Assembly (NCBI RefSeq): GCF_028736035.1
Contig: NZ_CP117866.1
Span: 11,201,001-11,265,000, forward strand
Direction of reading: 5' to 3'
DNA length: 64,000 nucleotides
DNA from: Streptomyces sp. T12
Lineage (GTDB): Bacteria > Actinomycetota > Actinomycetes > Streptomycetales > Streptomycetaceae
The translations under genes were made by a program, and so were the position numbers. Positions 7,893-16,911 of the stretch are shown here, piece by piece (position 1 is the stretch's first letter; every line of letters starts with the position of its first letter). The notes beneath the pieces are model-generated. The model was not told where the DNA came from, ran no database searches, and saw nothing but the letters and a program-made list of their open reading frames with translations.

Positions 7893-8753
7893 GTGCTGAC
7901 CGTAGTCCGTGAACAGCTGGGCCAGGCCCTGTTCCGCCGCGTCGCCGGCCCCGACGGACCGGCGACACGTGCCCGCATCCACCACACCCCCGGCCCGCGC
8001 TGGTTCGGACCGGACCGCCCGATCCGCACCGTCCACGGTGACGCCTCGATGTTCATCGGCGGGCTCGGCGCACTGCTGCTGCAGTCCCTGCATCCGCTCG
8101 CCATGGCGGCGGTGGCCGGACACTCCGGTTACCGCGGCGACCCGTGGGGCCGACTGCAGCGGACCAGCACCTTCCTGGCCGTGACGACCTTCGGCACCGC
8201 CGCGGACGCCCAGCGGGCGGTCGACCACGTCCGCGGCATCCACGAACGGATCCGCGGGACGACCGCCGAGGGCGTGCCGTACCACGCGGCCGATCCGCAC
8301 CTGCTCGGCTGGGTGCACGCCGCCGAGACGGACAGCTTCCTGCGCGCCCACGAACGCTACGGAGCCCGCCCGCTGGACGCGGCCGGCTACGACGCCTACG
8401 TCGCCGACACCGCCCGCGTCGCCGAGGCGTTGGGGGTGAGCGACCCACCGCGCGACCGCCGCGAGCTGTCCGAGCGCCTGACCGCCTACCGACCTGAGCT
8501 GAGGGCCACAGCCGAGGCGCGGGCAGCCGCCCGCTTCCTGCTGTTCCAGCCACCCCTGCCGCTTGCGGTACGGCCCTTCTACGGCGGGCTGGCCGCGAAC
8601 GCCGTCGCGCTGCTCCCGCCCTGGGCCCGAGGCATGCTGTGGCTGCCCCGGCTGCGGGTCGTCGAGGACCTTGCCGTACGCCCCACCGGACAGGCCCTGA
8701 CCCGGACCATCCGCTGGGCCATGACCCCGCCGCGCCAGTCCCGTCCCACATGA
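7893..8753 (+). CDS. MpaB-like oxygenase (DUF2236, latex-clearing-protein superfamily)
   Basis: This 286-residue protein is of the ER-bound oxygenase MpaB/DUF2236 family, whose best-known bacterial relative is the haem-containing latex clearing protein. Typical motifs are GDASMFIGGLGALLLQSLHP near residue 48, RTSTFLAVTTFG, then HLLGWVHAAETDSFLRAHERYG with histidines that may ligate haem. The GTG at 7893 follows GGGAAGGGAGG and starts just before the conserved region. It lies beside a Rieske oxygenase and a Baeyer-Villiger-type monooxygenase, suggesting a shared oxidative route on a hydrophobic substrate. Confidence 0.82.
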   Translation: MLTVVREQLGQALFRRVAGPDGPATRARIHHTPGPRWFGPDRPIRTVHGDASMFIGGLGALLLQSLHPLAMAAVAGHSGYRGDPWGRLQRTSTFLAVTTFGTAADAQRAVDHVRGIHERIRGTTAEGVPYHAADPHLLGWVHAAETDSFLRAHERYGARPLDAAGYDAYVADTARVAEALGVSDPPRDRRELSERLTAYRPELRATAEARAAARFLLFQPPLPLAVRPFYGGLAANAVALLPPWARGMLWLPRLRVVEDLAVRPTGQALTRTIRWAMTPPRQSRPT

Positions 8754-8774
8754 GCGCCCGGAACCGCCGGCTCT

Positions 8775-9821
8775 TCAGGTTGAGGTCGCCCTCGCCTCTC
8801 CCGGCGCCGGGTAGAACTGGCGGGCCCAGTGGCGGAACAAGCCGATGGCCTCGTCGCTCGCGGCGAGGCGGGGTCGTGGCTCATAGCGTTTGGTGTTCCA
8901 GATCCTCAGGTCCTGATGGACCTTGCCGACCGCGGTGCGCAGCATCGCGTGGGCGAAGGCCCGGTGCAGGCCACGCCGTGGGAGCGACGCTTCAGTGGCG
9001 TCCTGCTTGCGGATGTCTGCACAGGCCGTCGCGACCAGCATGTGGGTACTTCGGGGCCCGGTCGGTGTGTGCATGACCCACAGGTAGCTGACGAGTCCGA
9101 GCGAGGGCAGCGGGAGCTCGACGCGGAGATGTCCAAGGCCGGCCAGGAGAAACGTATGGTCGGCCTGGATCTTCTGTCTGAGGGCGGGAGGCCGGTCCAG
9201 CCCGAGGCGCAGACGCATGCGCAGGAGCGGGCCTTGGGGCGTCGGCGGGTCGAGTTCCTGCACGGAGACGTGGTGCAGGACCGGGAGATGCCGGTAGTCG
9301 AGGGTGTTCTCGATGATCTCCTGGGCGTGGGTGTGCACTTCCGTGCTCCAGGAGGCTGTCGGAACGACTCCGGCCTGGGCGGTGCCAGGGACTTCCCAGG
9401 TGGGTGGAGCGCCATCCGGCTCGTGCCAGGCGAAGAGGAAGCCGTTGCGCTCAATGACGGTGTGGTGCTGCAGGCGGGCGCGCGGAGGCGGGCCGTCGGG
9501 CGTGCCGACGCACGTGCCGTCGGGGGCGAAGGCGAAGCGATGGAAGGGGCATACCAGGTTCTGGCCCTCCACGGTGCCGCCCGCCCCCAGATGAGCGCCC
9601 AGGTGCGGGCAGTAGGGATGCACGGCGCGGGGCCGGCCGTCGCGCGTGCGGTAGAGGACGATGTCCTCGTCCATGAAACGGCGGGTCAGGACGTTGCCGG
9701 GGGCCAGTTCGCGTGACCGCGCCAGGCAGAACCAGCCACTGGGGTACGGCAGATGCCGCCCCGGCTCGTCGACGTCGGCGTGGGGACTACGAGACCGGGG
9801 AAATTCGTCCCTCATCGTCAT
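8775..9821 (-). CDS. Rieske [2Fe-2S] non-haem iron oxygenase
   Basis: This 348-residue oxygenase carries a Rieske cluster motif near residues 70-95: CPHLGAH followed by CPFHRF. The C-terminal catalytic half contains IIENTLDYRHLPVLHHVSV, whose aspartate and histidines match the mononuclear iron site and its bridge to the Rieske centre. Family members with this layout include KshA-like and other terminal oxygenases, which need a separate reductase; none is adjacent. It converges on the MpaB-like gene and is divergent from the monooxygenase starting at 10011. Two in-frame ATGs (9821, 9815) are possible starts. Confidence 0.88.
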   Translation of the reverse strand: MTMRDEFPRSRSPHADVDEPGRHLPYPSGWFCLARSRELAPGNVLTRRFMDEDIVLYRTRDGRPRAVHPYCPHLGAHLGAGGTVEGQNLVCPFHRFAFAPDGTCVGTPDGPPPRARLQHHTVIERNGFLFAWHEPDGAPPTWEVPGTAQAGVVPTASWSTEVHTHAQEIIENTLDYRHLPVLHHVSVQELDPPTPQGPLLRMRLRLGLDRPPALRQKIQADHTFLLAGLGHLRVELPLPSLGLVSYLWVMHTPTGPRSTHMLVATACADIRKQDATEASLPRRGLHRAFAHAMLRTAVGKVHQDLRIWNTKRYEPRPRLAASDEAIGLFRHWARQFYPAPGEARATST

Positions 9822-10010
9822 GGGCGGCAGCCAAACACAGGAAAACGCCCGGCATTCAGCCCACCCAGCAAGATCCCCCTTACGGGGTACCTGCCGTCCA
9901 TATCGTCACAGGTCCTCTCGGGCATCACTACGATCGGTCGCTCTGAGTAATCAGTCAGGGGCGGTTCGGCATCAGTGGCGGGGCGCTCACAAGGCAGGCA
10001 GGGGGCGCCG

Positions 10011-11549
10011 GTGGCCGACGACAGCATCGACAACCATCGTCATGAAGCGGAAGTCGTCGTCATCGGGGCCGGCCTCTCCGGCGTGGCCGCAGTGATCGCG
10101 CTGCGCCGGGCCGGTTTCGAGGACATCGTCGTCCTGGAGAAGTCCGGTCGCCTCGGCGGGACTTGGCGCGACAACACCTATCCCGGGTGCGGCTGCGACG
10201 TACCGTCGGTGCTCTACGAATACTCCTTCGCGCCCCACTCGTGGAGCAGGGGCTTCGCCGACCGGTCCGAGATTCTGGACTACCTCGACACCACGGCGGT
10301 GACGCACGGCGCGCACAAGGCGATCCGCTACGACACCGAGGTGCTGAGCGTCCGCTGGCAGCCGGATGCGCACCGCTGGAGCCTGCAGACCACGTCGGGC
10401 ACGTACATCGCCCGCGCCGTGATCGTCGCCACCGGCCCCTGGCAGCGGCCCCGCCATCCCGACATCCCCGGCCTCGACAGCTTCTCGGGCACCGCCTTCC
10501 ACTCCGCGCGTTGGAACCACGAAGTCGACCTGACCGGACGGCGCGTGACAGTGGTGGGCACCGGCGCGTCGACCGTCCAGTTCCTGCCCGAGATCCAGCC
10601 GAAGGCGGCTCATGTCGACGTCTTCCAGAGCACGCCGCAGTGGGTACTGCCGAAACCCGACTACCCCCTCCCTCCGGGACTCCACCGCTTTTTCGAACAC
10701 CACCCCGCGGCACGTCGCGCACTACGCGGCCTGCACCACTGGACCCAGGAAGCCATCGGCGTACCCCTGCGTCACCCCCACCTGCTGCGGCCCTTGGAGG
10801 CCCTGGCCCGCTTCCATCTGCGTACCTCGGTCCGGGACCGCGCCCTGCGCCGGGCCCTTACGCCGGACTACCGCTTCGGCGGCCGCCGCCTGATCACCTC
10901 CGGCACCTACTACGCCGCCCTCACCCGGCCCAACGTGCGGCTGCATCCCACCCGCGTGACCGCCGTGGAGGGCTCCGACGTCATCGGCGCCGACGGCACC
11001 CGCACCCGCGCCGACATCATCGTCCTCGCGACCGGATACCACATCGGCGACATCCCGCTGGCCCCCCATCTGCACGGCACCGACAGCACACTGGCCCAGA
11101 CCTGGGCCGGCAACCGCCGTGCCTACCTGGGCACCAGCGTCAGCGGATACCCCAACCTCTTCCTGCTCATCGGCCCGAATCTGCTCACCGGCACCACCGC
11201 CGTCCCTACCGTCCTCGAAGCCCAACTCCGCTACATCACCGCCGCGCTCAACCACCTGCGCACCAGCGGGGCGTCCGCACTGGATGTCAAGCCCGAGGCC
11301 GAAACAGCCCACCAGCAGGCCCTGCACGAGGCGCTGCGCCACACCGTCTACAACGCCGCCGGCGGCACCGGCTACTACTTCGGCCTCCCCGGCATCAACA
11401 CCTTCTGCTGGCCCTGGTCGACCGCCAGGCTCGTCAAGCGCCTGCACGCCTTCGACCCGGAGGCCTACACCTGGTCGCTGCCGCTGCCGGCCCAGGCTGG
11501 GGCCGAGCGGGATGGTCTGTGGGCCCGGCCCTCGGGCCGACTCCAGTAG
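10011..11549 (+). CDS. FAD/NADPH Baeyer-Villiger-type monooxygenase
   Basis: This protein of about 512 residues has an N-terminal FAD Rossmann motif (VVIGAGLSGVAAVIALRRAG), the Baeyer-Villiger fingerprint FSGTAFHSARW near residue 160, a second NADPH Rossmann motif (VTVVGTGASTVQF) and the IIVLATGYH motif. Such enzymes insert oxygen next to a ketone to make an ester or lactone, or hydroxylate related substrates. The GTG at 10011 follows AGGCAGGGGG; an in-frame ATG at 9975 would add 12 residues of poor quality. The 150-190 bp shared promoter with the Rieske gene is relatively AT rich. Confidence 0.9.
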   Translation: MADDSIDNHRHEAEVVVIGAGLSGVAAVIALRRAGFEDIVVLEKSGRLGGTWRDNTYPGCGCDVPSVLYEYSFAPHSWSRGFADRSEILDYLDTTAVTHGAHKAIRYDTEVLSVRWQPDAHRWSLQTTSGTYIARAVIVATGPWQRPRHPDIPGLDSFSGTAFHSARWNHEVDLTGRRVTVVGTGASTVQFLPEIQPKAAHVDVFQSTPQWVLPKPDYPLPPGLHRFFEHHPAARRALRGLHHWTQEAIGVPLRHPHLLRPLEALARFHLRTSVRDRALRRALTPDYRFGGRRLITSGTYYAALTRPNVRLHPTRVTAVEGSDVIGADGTRTRADIIVLATGYHIGDIPLAPHLHGTDSTLAQTWAGNRRAYLGTSVSGYPNLFLLIGPNLLTGTTAVPTVLEAQLRYITAALNHLRTSGASALDVKPEAETAHQQALHEALRHTVYNAAGGTGYYFGLPGINTFCWPWSTARLVKRLHAFDPEAYTWSLPLPAQAGAERDGLWARPSGRLQ

Positions 11550-11722
11550 GGGTGGTGGGGTGGAACTTGCGGACCCAGCGACGCCGGGCGTTGAGGGGGC
11601 CGTCGCCCACGGCCGGGCGGGGCCGTTCTTGGTGCCTTCCAGCGGGGCGTAACGCGGAGGGCTGAATGATGTGCACGAGATCCGCGAGACCAGTTTCGCT
11701 GTAGGTCAGGGCCGCGCCCCCG

Positions 11723-12574
11723 TCACGTGGCCGACGGCCGTGGCTGTTCCGGCGGGACCGACCCCTCGGCGATCGCCATCCACTGGTCCAGGTCGGCCTG
11801 CGTGAACTCTGGCCACGGTGGAATCTCAGGAAGTCGACGGAGAAGATCGAACGCCTCGGCGATCTGCGGCCCGCGAATCACCGGCGTGTGGCAGCCGGCG
11901 ATGACCTCGGCATCCAGCCGCTGGAAGTCGTCCACCACCGCCCGGAACTTCTGGCCATCCAACAATGCGACCCAGGGCGAGACCAAACGCCCGCCAAAGA
12001 ACTGGCCGTCGCGAAATTCATCCGCGGACAGCCCGCTGGTTTCGGGCATGGGATCAGGCACGTTCGTCGCGAAGGTGTCCACCGCCCACAGGACATTGCT
12101 CTGCGGGTCAAAGAGGGCGCGGGTCGTGGGGTTGTCGTACAAAGGCGGCCGCTTGGCAACCAGCGTTCGGTCACCCACATCGATCGTATCGCCGTCGATC
12201 ATGAAGCGGCACCGGTTGATCGGCGTCTCCCATTCCTCGGCCATGCGCCCGATCGAAAACCATGTCGTCAGCAGTGTCGCGTTCGGACATGCAGCGAGCA
12301 CCGCCAAGAGGTTGCCGGCGTGATCACGGTCGTCGTGCGTGAGGAAGATCCACCGCACGTCCAACGGATCCACCACGGACCATGCAGCCTCCAGCCACTG
12401 AGAACGGACCGCTGGCGCCCCGGTGTCCACCAGCACCGGTTCGGCTCCTCGGATCACCATCGAATTCATCGGGAAGTGTCCGACCGGCGGGGCTTCAAGG
12501 GCCCACGGGATGACGAATGTCTCCTCGGCGATCTTGTACGGCTGTAGGAGATCGAAACTTTGCATGGTTGCCAT
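11723..12574 (-). CDS. metallo-beta-lactamase-fold hydrolase/oxygen-binding type protein
   Basis: This 283-residue MBL-fold protein has a first metal motif of LTHDDRDHAGN at about residue 90. The pattern H-x-D-x-D-H departs from the usual H-x-H-x-D-H and is closer to the H-x-E-x-D-H of oxygen-binding flavodiiron-type domains. Later ligands appear as LWAVDTFAT and GCHTPVIRG. No flavodoxin domain is attached. The ATG at 12574 follows GGGAGAGC. Redox or nucleophilic hydrolysis chemistry are both possible. Confidence 0.8.
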   Translation of the reverse strand: MATMQSFDLLQPYKIAEETFVIPWALEAPPVGHFPMNSMVIRGAEPVLVDTGAPAVRSQWLEAAWSVVDPLDVRWIFLTHDDRDHAGNLLAVLAACPNATLLTTWFSIGRMAEEWETPINRCRFMIDGDTIDVGDRTLVAKRPPLYDNPTTRALFDPQSNVLWAVDTFATNVPDPMPETSGLSADEFRDGQFFGGRLVSPWVALLDGQKFRAVVDDFQRLDAEVIAGCHTPVIRGPQIAEAFDLLRRLPEIPPWPEFTQADLDQWMAIAEGSVPPEQPRPSAT

Positions 12575-12749
12575 CGCTGCTCTCCCTAGAACGGAACTCG
12601 CCCGCAGCGCCCATAACTCCAGTCCAGCCCCGCGGCAGGCCCACGTCAAGTGCAGGCCGGTACGTCGGCGCAGCCGCGATGTACCGCAAACGCGACGACC
12701 CCAGTCAGGCGCACATCTGCTCATGGCCGCGGGCTCTCAAAGTTCCGTC

Positions 12750-12935
12750 CGGCGGATCATGTGACTACCAAGCTGCGACGACGGACGCGTACTACGCGCG
12801 TCCCGCGATGATGGCCCTGGCCGGAGACGTGGCCGGCCGCCGGATCCTGGACGCCGGCTGCGGGCCGACCCGGCCGCCCGTTTCCCCGACGGCTTCCATG
12901 ACCTCTCGATGCCCAAGCAGCGCTGCGCCCCCTTG
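12750..12935 (+). pseudogene. remnant of a SAM-dependent methyltransferase
   Basis: One frame reads TDAYYARPAMMALAGDV and RRILDAGCGP, the start of a class I methyltransferase with its SAM-binding motif I. The sequence then jumps, with a frame change, to RFPDGFHDLS, which resembles the far C-terminus of the same family. The middle of the gene is missing, so this appears to be an internally deleted pseudogene. Downstream up to about 13110 are other short pieces (for example LFGCRCGALGC) that cannot be assigned. Confidence 0.45.
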
Positions 12936-13117
12936 CCGGAGCGCCAGGGCTACGACGTCGAGGTCATCGCCGGCCACATCCGCGACGGCATCGCCGAAGT
13001 CCTCGCCGAGACGGACATCAGCCCTGAGCGCCGTGGTCGTCCTCTTCGGCTGCCGCTGCGGCGCCCTGGGCTGCCTGGACGCGTACGCGGGCGCCGAGGC
13101 GCTCCTGGACCGCTGGC

Positions 13118-13800
13118 GTGAGGAGGGCGGACGACCGCCGGAGGGCACCGACGAGGCAAGGCGCGCCGGGGCCCCTCCGCGGCGTGGCCGTCATAGACCC
13201 CGGACGTCGGGGGGAAGAGCTCGACCGGCTCCTGGAGACGGGTGCGTGCGGGATCCGCCTCAACCTGATCAGCGGCCCGGTGCCCCCGCTGGAAGATCGG
13301 CTCTGGCAGCGACTGGTGCACGAACTCGCCGCCCTTGGACTCCACTTGGAAGTCCAGGCACAGCAACGCCAGTGGGAGGAGCTGGAACCCTGGCTGCTCG
13401 GGTGGCCCGGCGCGGTGGTTGTCGATCATCGGGGGCTGCCGGCGGCCTTGTCTCTGTCCTACCCCGGATCCGCTGCGCTCTCCCGCCTGCTGGCCGGACA
13501 GCACGTGTGGGCGAAGGCGGCCGTGCCTTGTCGTTCGGCGCCGCAGGCGGCCACTGCGATGGTGCGTAGCCTGCTGAGCGCCGGAGGCGATGAGCGGATG
13601 CTGTGAGGGAGCGACCGGCCGTGGACCCGGCATGAGCAAATGGCCGTGTCTACAGCACCCCGACCTGGCTCACGGCGGAACTCAGCCCCACCGAAGCCCT
13701 GCGGATACTGTGCGCCAACCCAGCGCGACTGTTTGCTTGGACGCCCTCTCGTCGCGCGGGCCGACCGACGACGTACAGGGCCGCACTCAGGCACGGCTGA
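13118..13800 (+). pseudogene. decayed amidohydrolase (PF04909-type)
   Basis: The segment encodes LRGVAVIDPG, GIRLNLISGPVPPL, LGLHLEVQAQ, GAVVVDHRGLP and HVWAKAAVP, the middle of an amidohydrolase-2 protein. At 13604 a TGA stands where the family has the tryptophan of ERxLWGSD; the same frame continues GSDRPWTRHE afterwards. The C-terminal YSTPTWLTAELSPTEAL continues in another frame from 13651 to a stop at 13798-13800. The N-terminal third with the first metal ligands is absent. The gene is therefore broken by truncation, a nonsense change and a frameshift. Confidence 0.65.
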
Positions 13801-13913
13801 GCAGGGTGGGGCCGCCTTCCACGGCCAGGGCCGGCGAACGGTGACGGCCGAGCTGACGTTTCCAAGGGCGTTGTGCGAGCGTGAAGGTGCGGGCAGCGTG
13901 GCTTGGCTCGGGT

Positions 13914-14783
13914 TCAGGACCCAAGGAACTCGAGTGCCCTTGCCACGAATTCATCGTGGTACTGGAAGATCCCCGCGTGTCCGGCATCCGGGTAGAGGGG
14001 CACGAGTTCGCTCCGGGGCAGGCGGGCGGCCAGGTCGAGTGTGTTGTGGCTGGGCACCATGCGGTCGTTCTCGCCGTTTGCCACGAGCACCGGTTGGCGA
14101 ATCTCCGACAGGTCCGACGGCGCCTGGCGGCCCCATTGCTTGATGGCCTTCAGCTGGGCTCGGAACGCCGGCAACGAGATGTCCTTGTCGCGGTGGTGCG
14201 TGCGCTCCTTCAGCCGTTCCAGGAAGGCCCGTCCCGCCCGCCGACCGCCCTCGGTTTCGGTGAAGAAGAGGGAGAGCTTGGGATCCTGGCGGGTCAGGGC
14301 GCCCTTGAGCGTGGCCTGGAGGGTGAGCGCCGGGACCTTGTCGATGCCGGGGCCACCGGCGGGTCCTGTGCCCGCCAGGATGACCTTGCGGATGAGGTGA
14401 GGTTCTTGTTCCGCGATGACCTGTGCGATGAAGCCGCCCATCGACAGGCCGAGCAGGTCGACCTGGTCGAACCCGAGGGCTCGGATGAACAGCACCGCGT
14501 CGCGGGCCATCGCCTCGATCGTGTCCGGCGTGGAGCCGCTCGATCCGCCCACCCCGCGGTTGTCGAAGGCGATGACCCGACGTCGTGCGGCGAGTCCGTC
14601 GACGACGCGCGGGTCCCAGTTGTCAAGGACCCCGGCCAGGTGAATCAGGAGGATCAGCGGCACGCCGTCCTCAGGGCCGAGTTCCCGGTAGGCGAAGTCC
14701 TCGCCGCGGACGGACACGGAGCGGGTCGGCGCGTTCTGGTACGACGACGGCGAGGAGGACGGTGAATTCCGCGGTGTGTTCAT
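13914..14783 (-). CDS. alpha/beta hydrolase, D-x-W-D-P subgroup (copy 1)
   Basis: This 289-residue alpha/beta hydrolase has the nucleophile elbow GLSMGG near residue 117, an acid in NGENDRMVPS and the catalytic histidine in DAGHAGIFQYH. The usual HGxP oxyanion segment is replaced by HLAGVLDNWDPRVVDG, a feature shared by four other hydrolases in this window. It is the second gene of a reverse-strand pair with the MDR oxidoreductase at 14881-15885, behind an ATTATGATCGTAAT palindrome. It is very similar to the copies at 18839 and 31314. Substrate is unknown; ester or lactone hydrolysis is likely. Confidence 0.88.
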   Translation of the reverse strand: MNTPRNSPSSSPSSYQNAPTRSVSVRGEDFAYRELGPEDGVPLILLIHLAGVLDNWDPRVVDGLAARRRVIAFDNRGVGGSSGSTPDTIEAMARDAVLFIRALGFDQVDLLGLSMGGFIAQVIAEQEPHLIRKVILAGTGPAGGPGIDKVPALTLQATLKGALTRQDPKLSLFFTETEGGRRAGRAFLERLKERTHHRDKDISLPAFRAQLKAIKQWGRQAPSDLSEIRQPVLVANGENDRMVPSHNTLDLAARLPRSELVPLYPDAGHAGIFQYHDEFVARALEFLGS

Positions 14784-14880
14784 GTCCAGGTCCTTCTGTA
14801 GCGAGTTTCAGGGCACTTCTCGTTGCCGCGGGTGGTGCTGTGCCGGCGCCCGCGGAGCGCCTTGACCGGTCGGTGCTCCC

Positions 14881-15885
14881 TCACGCCATCTTGAGGACGA
14901 CCTTGCCTGCCTTCGCGCGCCCTGTTTCGAGGTACTCCAGCGCTTCTGGGGCCGACTCGAGCGAGAACACGGTGTCGACGACGGGCCGGATCCTGCCGGC
15001 CTCGATGAGCGGAGTGAGCTCGCGCAGCTGGTCCCCGCTGGCCTTCATGAACAGGAACGAGTACGTCACGTTCCGCCGCCGGGCGCGTCGCCGGATCCGG
15101 GAACTCAGCGCGGACATCACCAGCCGGATGACCGGATTCACTTCCAGTTCCCTGCCGAAAGCGGCATCAGGAGGGCCCGAGACACTGATGACCTGTCCGC
15201 CGGGCTTGAGCACGTCCAGGGACTTCAGAAGCGTCTCGCCGCCGAGCGAGTCCAGGACGACGTCATAGTCGTGCAGCACCGTCTCGAACGCCTGCTTCTT
15301 GTAGTCGACGACAACGTCCGCGCCGAGCCGCTTCACCAGGTCGACGTTGGCCGTGCTCGTGGTCGTCGCCACGTGGGCACCCAAGTGCTTCGCCAGCTGG
15401 ATGGCGATGGTGCGCAGGCCGCCGGAGCCCGCGTGGACGAGGACTCTCTGGCCCGGCTGGATGTTCGCCCGTTCGACCAGCGCCTGCCACGAGGTCAGGG
15501 CGACCAGGGGAAGGGATGCCGCCTCCTCCATGGTCAGCGTGGCCGGCTTGATCGCTACGTCGTCCTGGTGCACCGCGATGAGTTCGGCGAACGTGCCGAT
15601 CCGGTCCTTGTCGGGCCGCGCGAAGACCTCGTCGCCCACCGCGAAGCGCGTGACGGCCGCGCCTACTTCGACCACGATTCCGGCGAGGTCGTTGCCCAGG
15701 ACGACCGGAGGTCGGTACGGCAGGATCGCCTTCAGCTCCCCGTCCCGGATCATGCGGTCGAGCGGGTTGACGCTCGCGGCATGGATCCGGACCAGCACGT
15801 CGTCCGCGCCCACCTCCGGGTCCGGCACCTCACCGGCCCGCACGCCGGCCTTGTCGCCGTAGCGCTCTACCGTGAAGGCCCTCAT
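14881..15885 (-). CDS. NADP-dependent MDR oxidoreductase, quinone-reductase type (copy 1)
   Basis: This 334-residue medium-chain dehydrogenase/reductase lacks the structural zinc cysteines and so belongs to the quinone oxidoreductase side of the family. It has ASVNPLDRMIRDGE, VVLGNDLAGIVVEVG, the nucleotide-binding VLVHAGSGGLRTIAIQLAKH and a conserved FLFMKASGDQLREL block. The coenzyme loop reads GSGGLR rather than the G-G-V-G of its paralogues, a possible modification. It precedes hydrolase copy 1 with a 97-bp gap. Close paralogues lie at 30252 and 52996. The ATG at 15885 is just inside the operator-containing promoter. Confidence 0.9.
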   Translation of the reverse strand: MRAFTVERYGDKAGVRAGEVPDPEVGADDVLVRIHAASVNPLDRMIRDGELKAILPYRPPVVLGNDLAGIVVEVGAAVTRFAVGDEVFARPDKDRIGTFAELIAVHQDDVAIKPATLTMEEAASLPLVALTSWQALVERANIQPGQRVLVHAGSGGLRTIAIQLAKHLGAHVATTTSTANVDLVKRLGADVVVDYKKQAFETVLHDYDVVLDSLGGETLLKSLDVLKPGGQVISVSGPPDAAFGRELEVNPVIRLVMSALSSRIRRRARRRNVTYSFLFMKASGDQLRELTPLIEAGRIRPVVDTVFSLESAPEALEYLETGRAKAGKVVLKMA

Positions 15886-15992
15886 CGTCGTCTCCGTATC
15901 TCGTCCGCAAGTGGACGGCGGTGATGTGCATCGCGGGATTCCTGGGCATCCAGGGTTTCCCTGGGTGTCGGCCGGACGCCGCAACCTTTGAG

Positions 15993-16006
15993 ATTATGAT
16001 CGTAAT
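15993..16006. promoter_or_regulatory. operator-like palindrome, site A
   Basis: ATTATGATCGTAAT lies about 110 bp upstream of the MDR start at 15885, in a clearly AT-rich patch. It matches the pattern ATTAYR-N2-YRTAAT found in five other promoters of the window, so it is a candidate binding site for one of the paralogous TetR proteins. Confidence 0.6.
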
Positions 16007-16048
16007 GTTATGGGCCGGGTCGGTGGACCGCAAGGGGGTGCGGGTGTG

Positions 16049-16651
16049 TCACGTCGCGGGTCTGGAGTGCCCGTGTTCCACGCCCAGCAGGGCGAAGGCG
16101 TTGTGGATGCCCTGTTCGAGCAGTTCGTCGGCAAGCTGCCGGTCGGTGAGGGCTCGGGAGAGCTGGAGTGTCCCGGCCATCATGGCGTAGGCGCCGAGCG
16201 CCTTGGTGCGGACCGAGAGGGGATCGTCGGGTGCCAGGCGGGCGGCGATGCCATCGATGACCATCAGTACGCCGTCGGTGTAAGCCTGCTTGGTCGGGTC
16301 TGTGCAGCGCCGGATTTCGTCGAGCAGGGCGGCGGAGGGGCAGCCGTCGTCGGAGCTGTCGCGATGCTGGGCGGACAGGTACCAGCGCACGATCTGCTCA
16401 AGTCCTGCGCGGCCGGGTGCCGCCTGCGCGACGATGCTCGCGTTCTGTGCCTGCAGTTGGTCGGCGACCGCGGTGGCCACGAGGTCGTCTTTCGACGTGA
16501 AATGGGTGTAGAAGGCGCCGTTGGTCAGTCCCGCGTCCGTCATGAGGGTTGAGATGCCCGAGCCGTCGATGCCGTCCCGCTTGAACCGGCGTCCGGCCGC
16601 CTCGATGATCCGCTGCCGGGTCGCCTGCTTGTGCTCTTTCCCGTAGCGCAC
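16049..16651 (-). CDS. TetR family regulator (paralogue 1)
   Basis: This 200-residue TetR protein has an N-terminal HTH (QRIIEAAGRRFKRDG, ISTLMTDAGLTNGAFYTHF) and a C-terminal effector domain with EHRDSSDDGCPSAALLDE-like composition (here QHRDSSDDGCPSAALL) typical of the TetR_C group near YcdC/ComR relatives. The GTG at 16651 follows AAAGGAG and aligns with the start of paralogue 2. It is about 65 percent alike by eye to the TetR at 19836. Palindrome site B lies 64 bp upstream, suggesting autoregulation, and sites A and C flank the gene, pointing to control of the MDR/hydrolase pair and the hydrolase at 17155. Confidence 0.88.
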   Translation of the reverse strand: MRYGKEHKQATRQRIIEAAGRRFKRDGIDGSGISTLMTDAGLTNGAFYTHFTSKDDLVATAVADQLQAQNASIVAQAAPGRAGLEQIVRWYLSAQHRDSSDDGCPSAALLDEIRRCTDPTKQAYTDGVLMVIDGIAARLAPDDPLSVRTKALGAYAMMAGTLQLSRALTDRQLADELLEQGIHNAFALLGVEHGHSRPAT

Positions 16652-16714
16652 CGCGCGCTCCTTTGCTCGTCGGAGGGGTTGTTGCTTGCGCTTTCTTGGC
16701 GCCCTCGCCATTGT

Positions 16715-16728
16715 ATTTCGATCGTACT
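16715..16728. promoter_or_regulatory. operator-like palindrome, site B
   Basis: ATTTCGATCGTACT, with CGATCG at its core and AT-rich flanks, lies upstream of the TetR gene starting at 16651. It fits the family pattern of site A with two substitutions and is placed for autoregulation. Confidence 0.55.
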
Positions 16729-16897
16729 TCAATGAGCTCGCGGCGCCAGTGGCTGCCCGTTCGACGGTGAGGTGCCGTGCCGGGTGGCGCTGCGTCCCCT
16801 CGCTCGGGGGGTGTTCGTTGCGCGTCGCGGAGTGTGGTCGGCTCCGAGGGCTTCGGCTGTGAGGGCTTGCTTGCGCACCCTCGCCCCCGTGCATAGT

Positions 16898-16911
16898 ATT
16901 ATGAATGTAAT
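16898..16911. promoter_or_regulatory. operator-like palindrome, site C
   Basis: ATTATGAATGTAAT followed by TCAAT lies about 245 bp upstream of the hydrolase start at 17155. The whole 165-bp stretch before the hydrolase otherwise shows no gene, so a long leader is implied if this is its operator. Confidence 0.55.
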
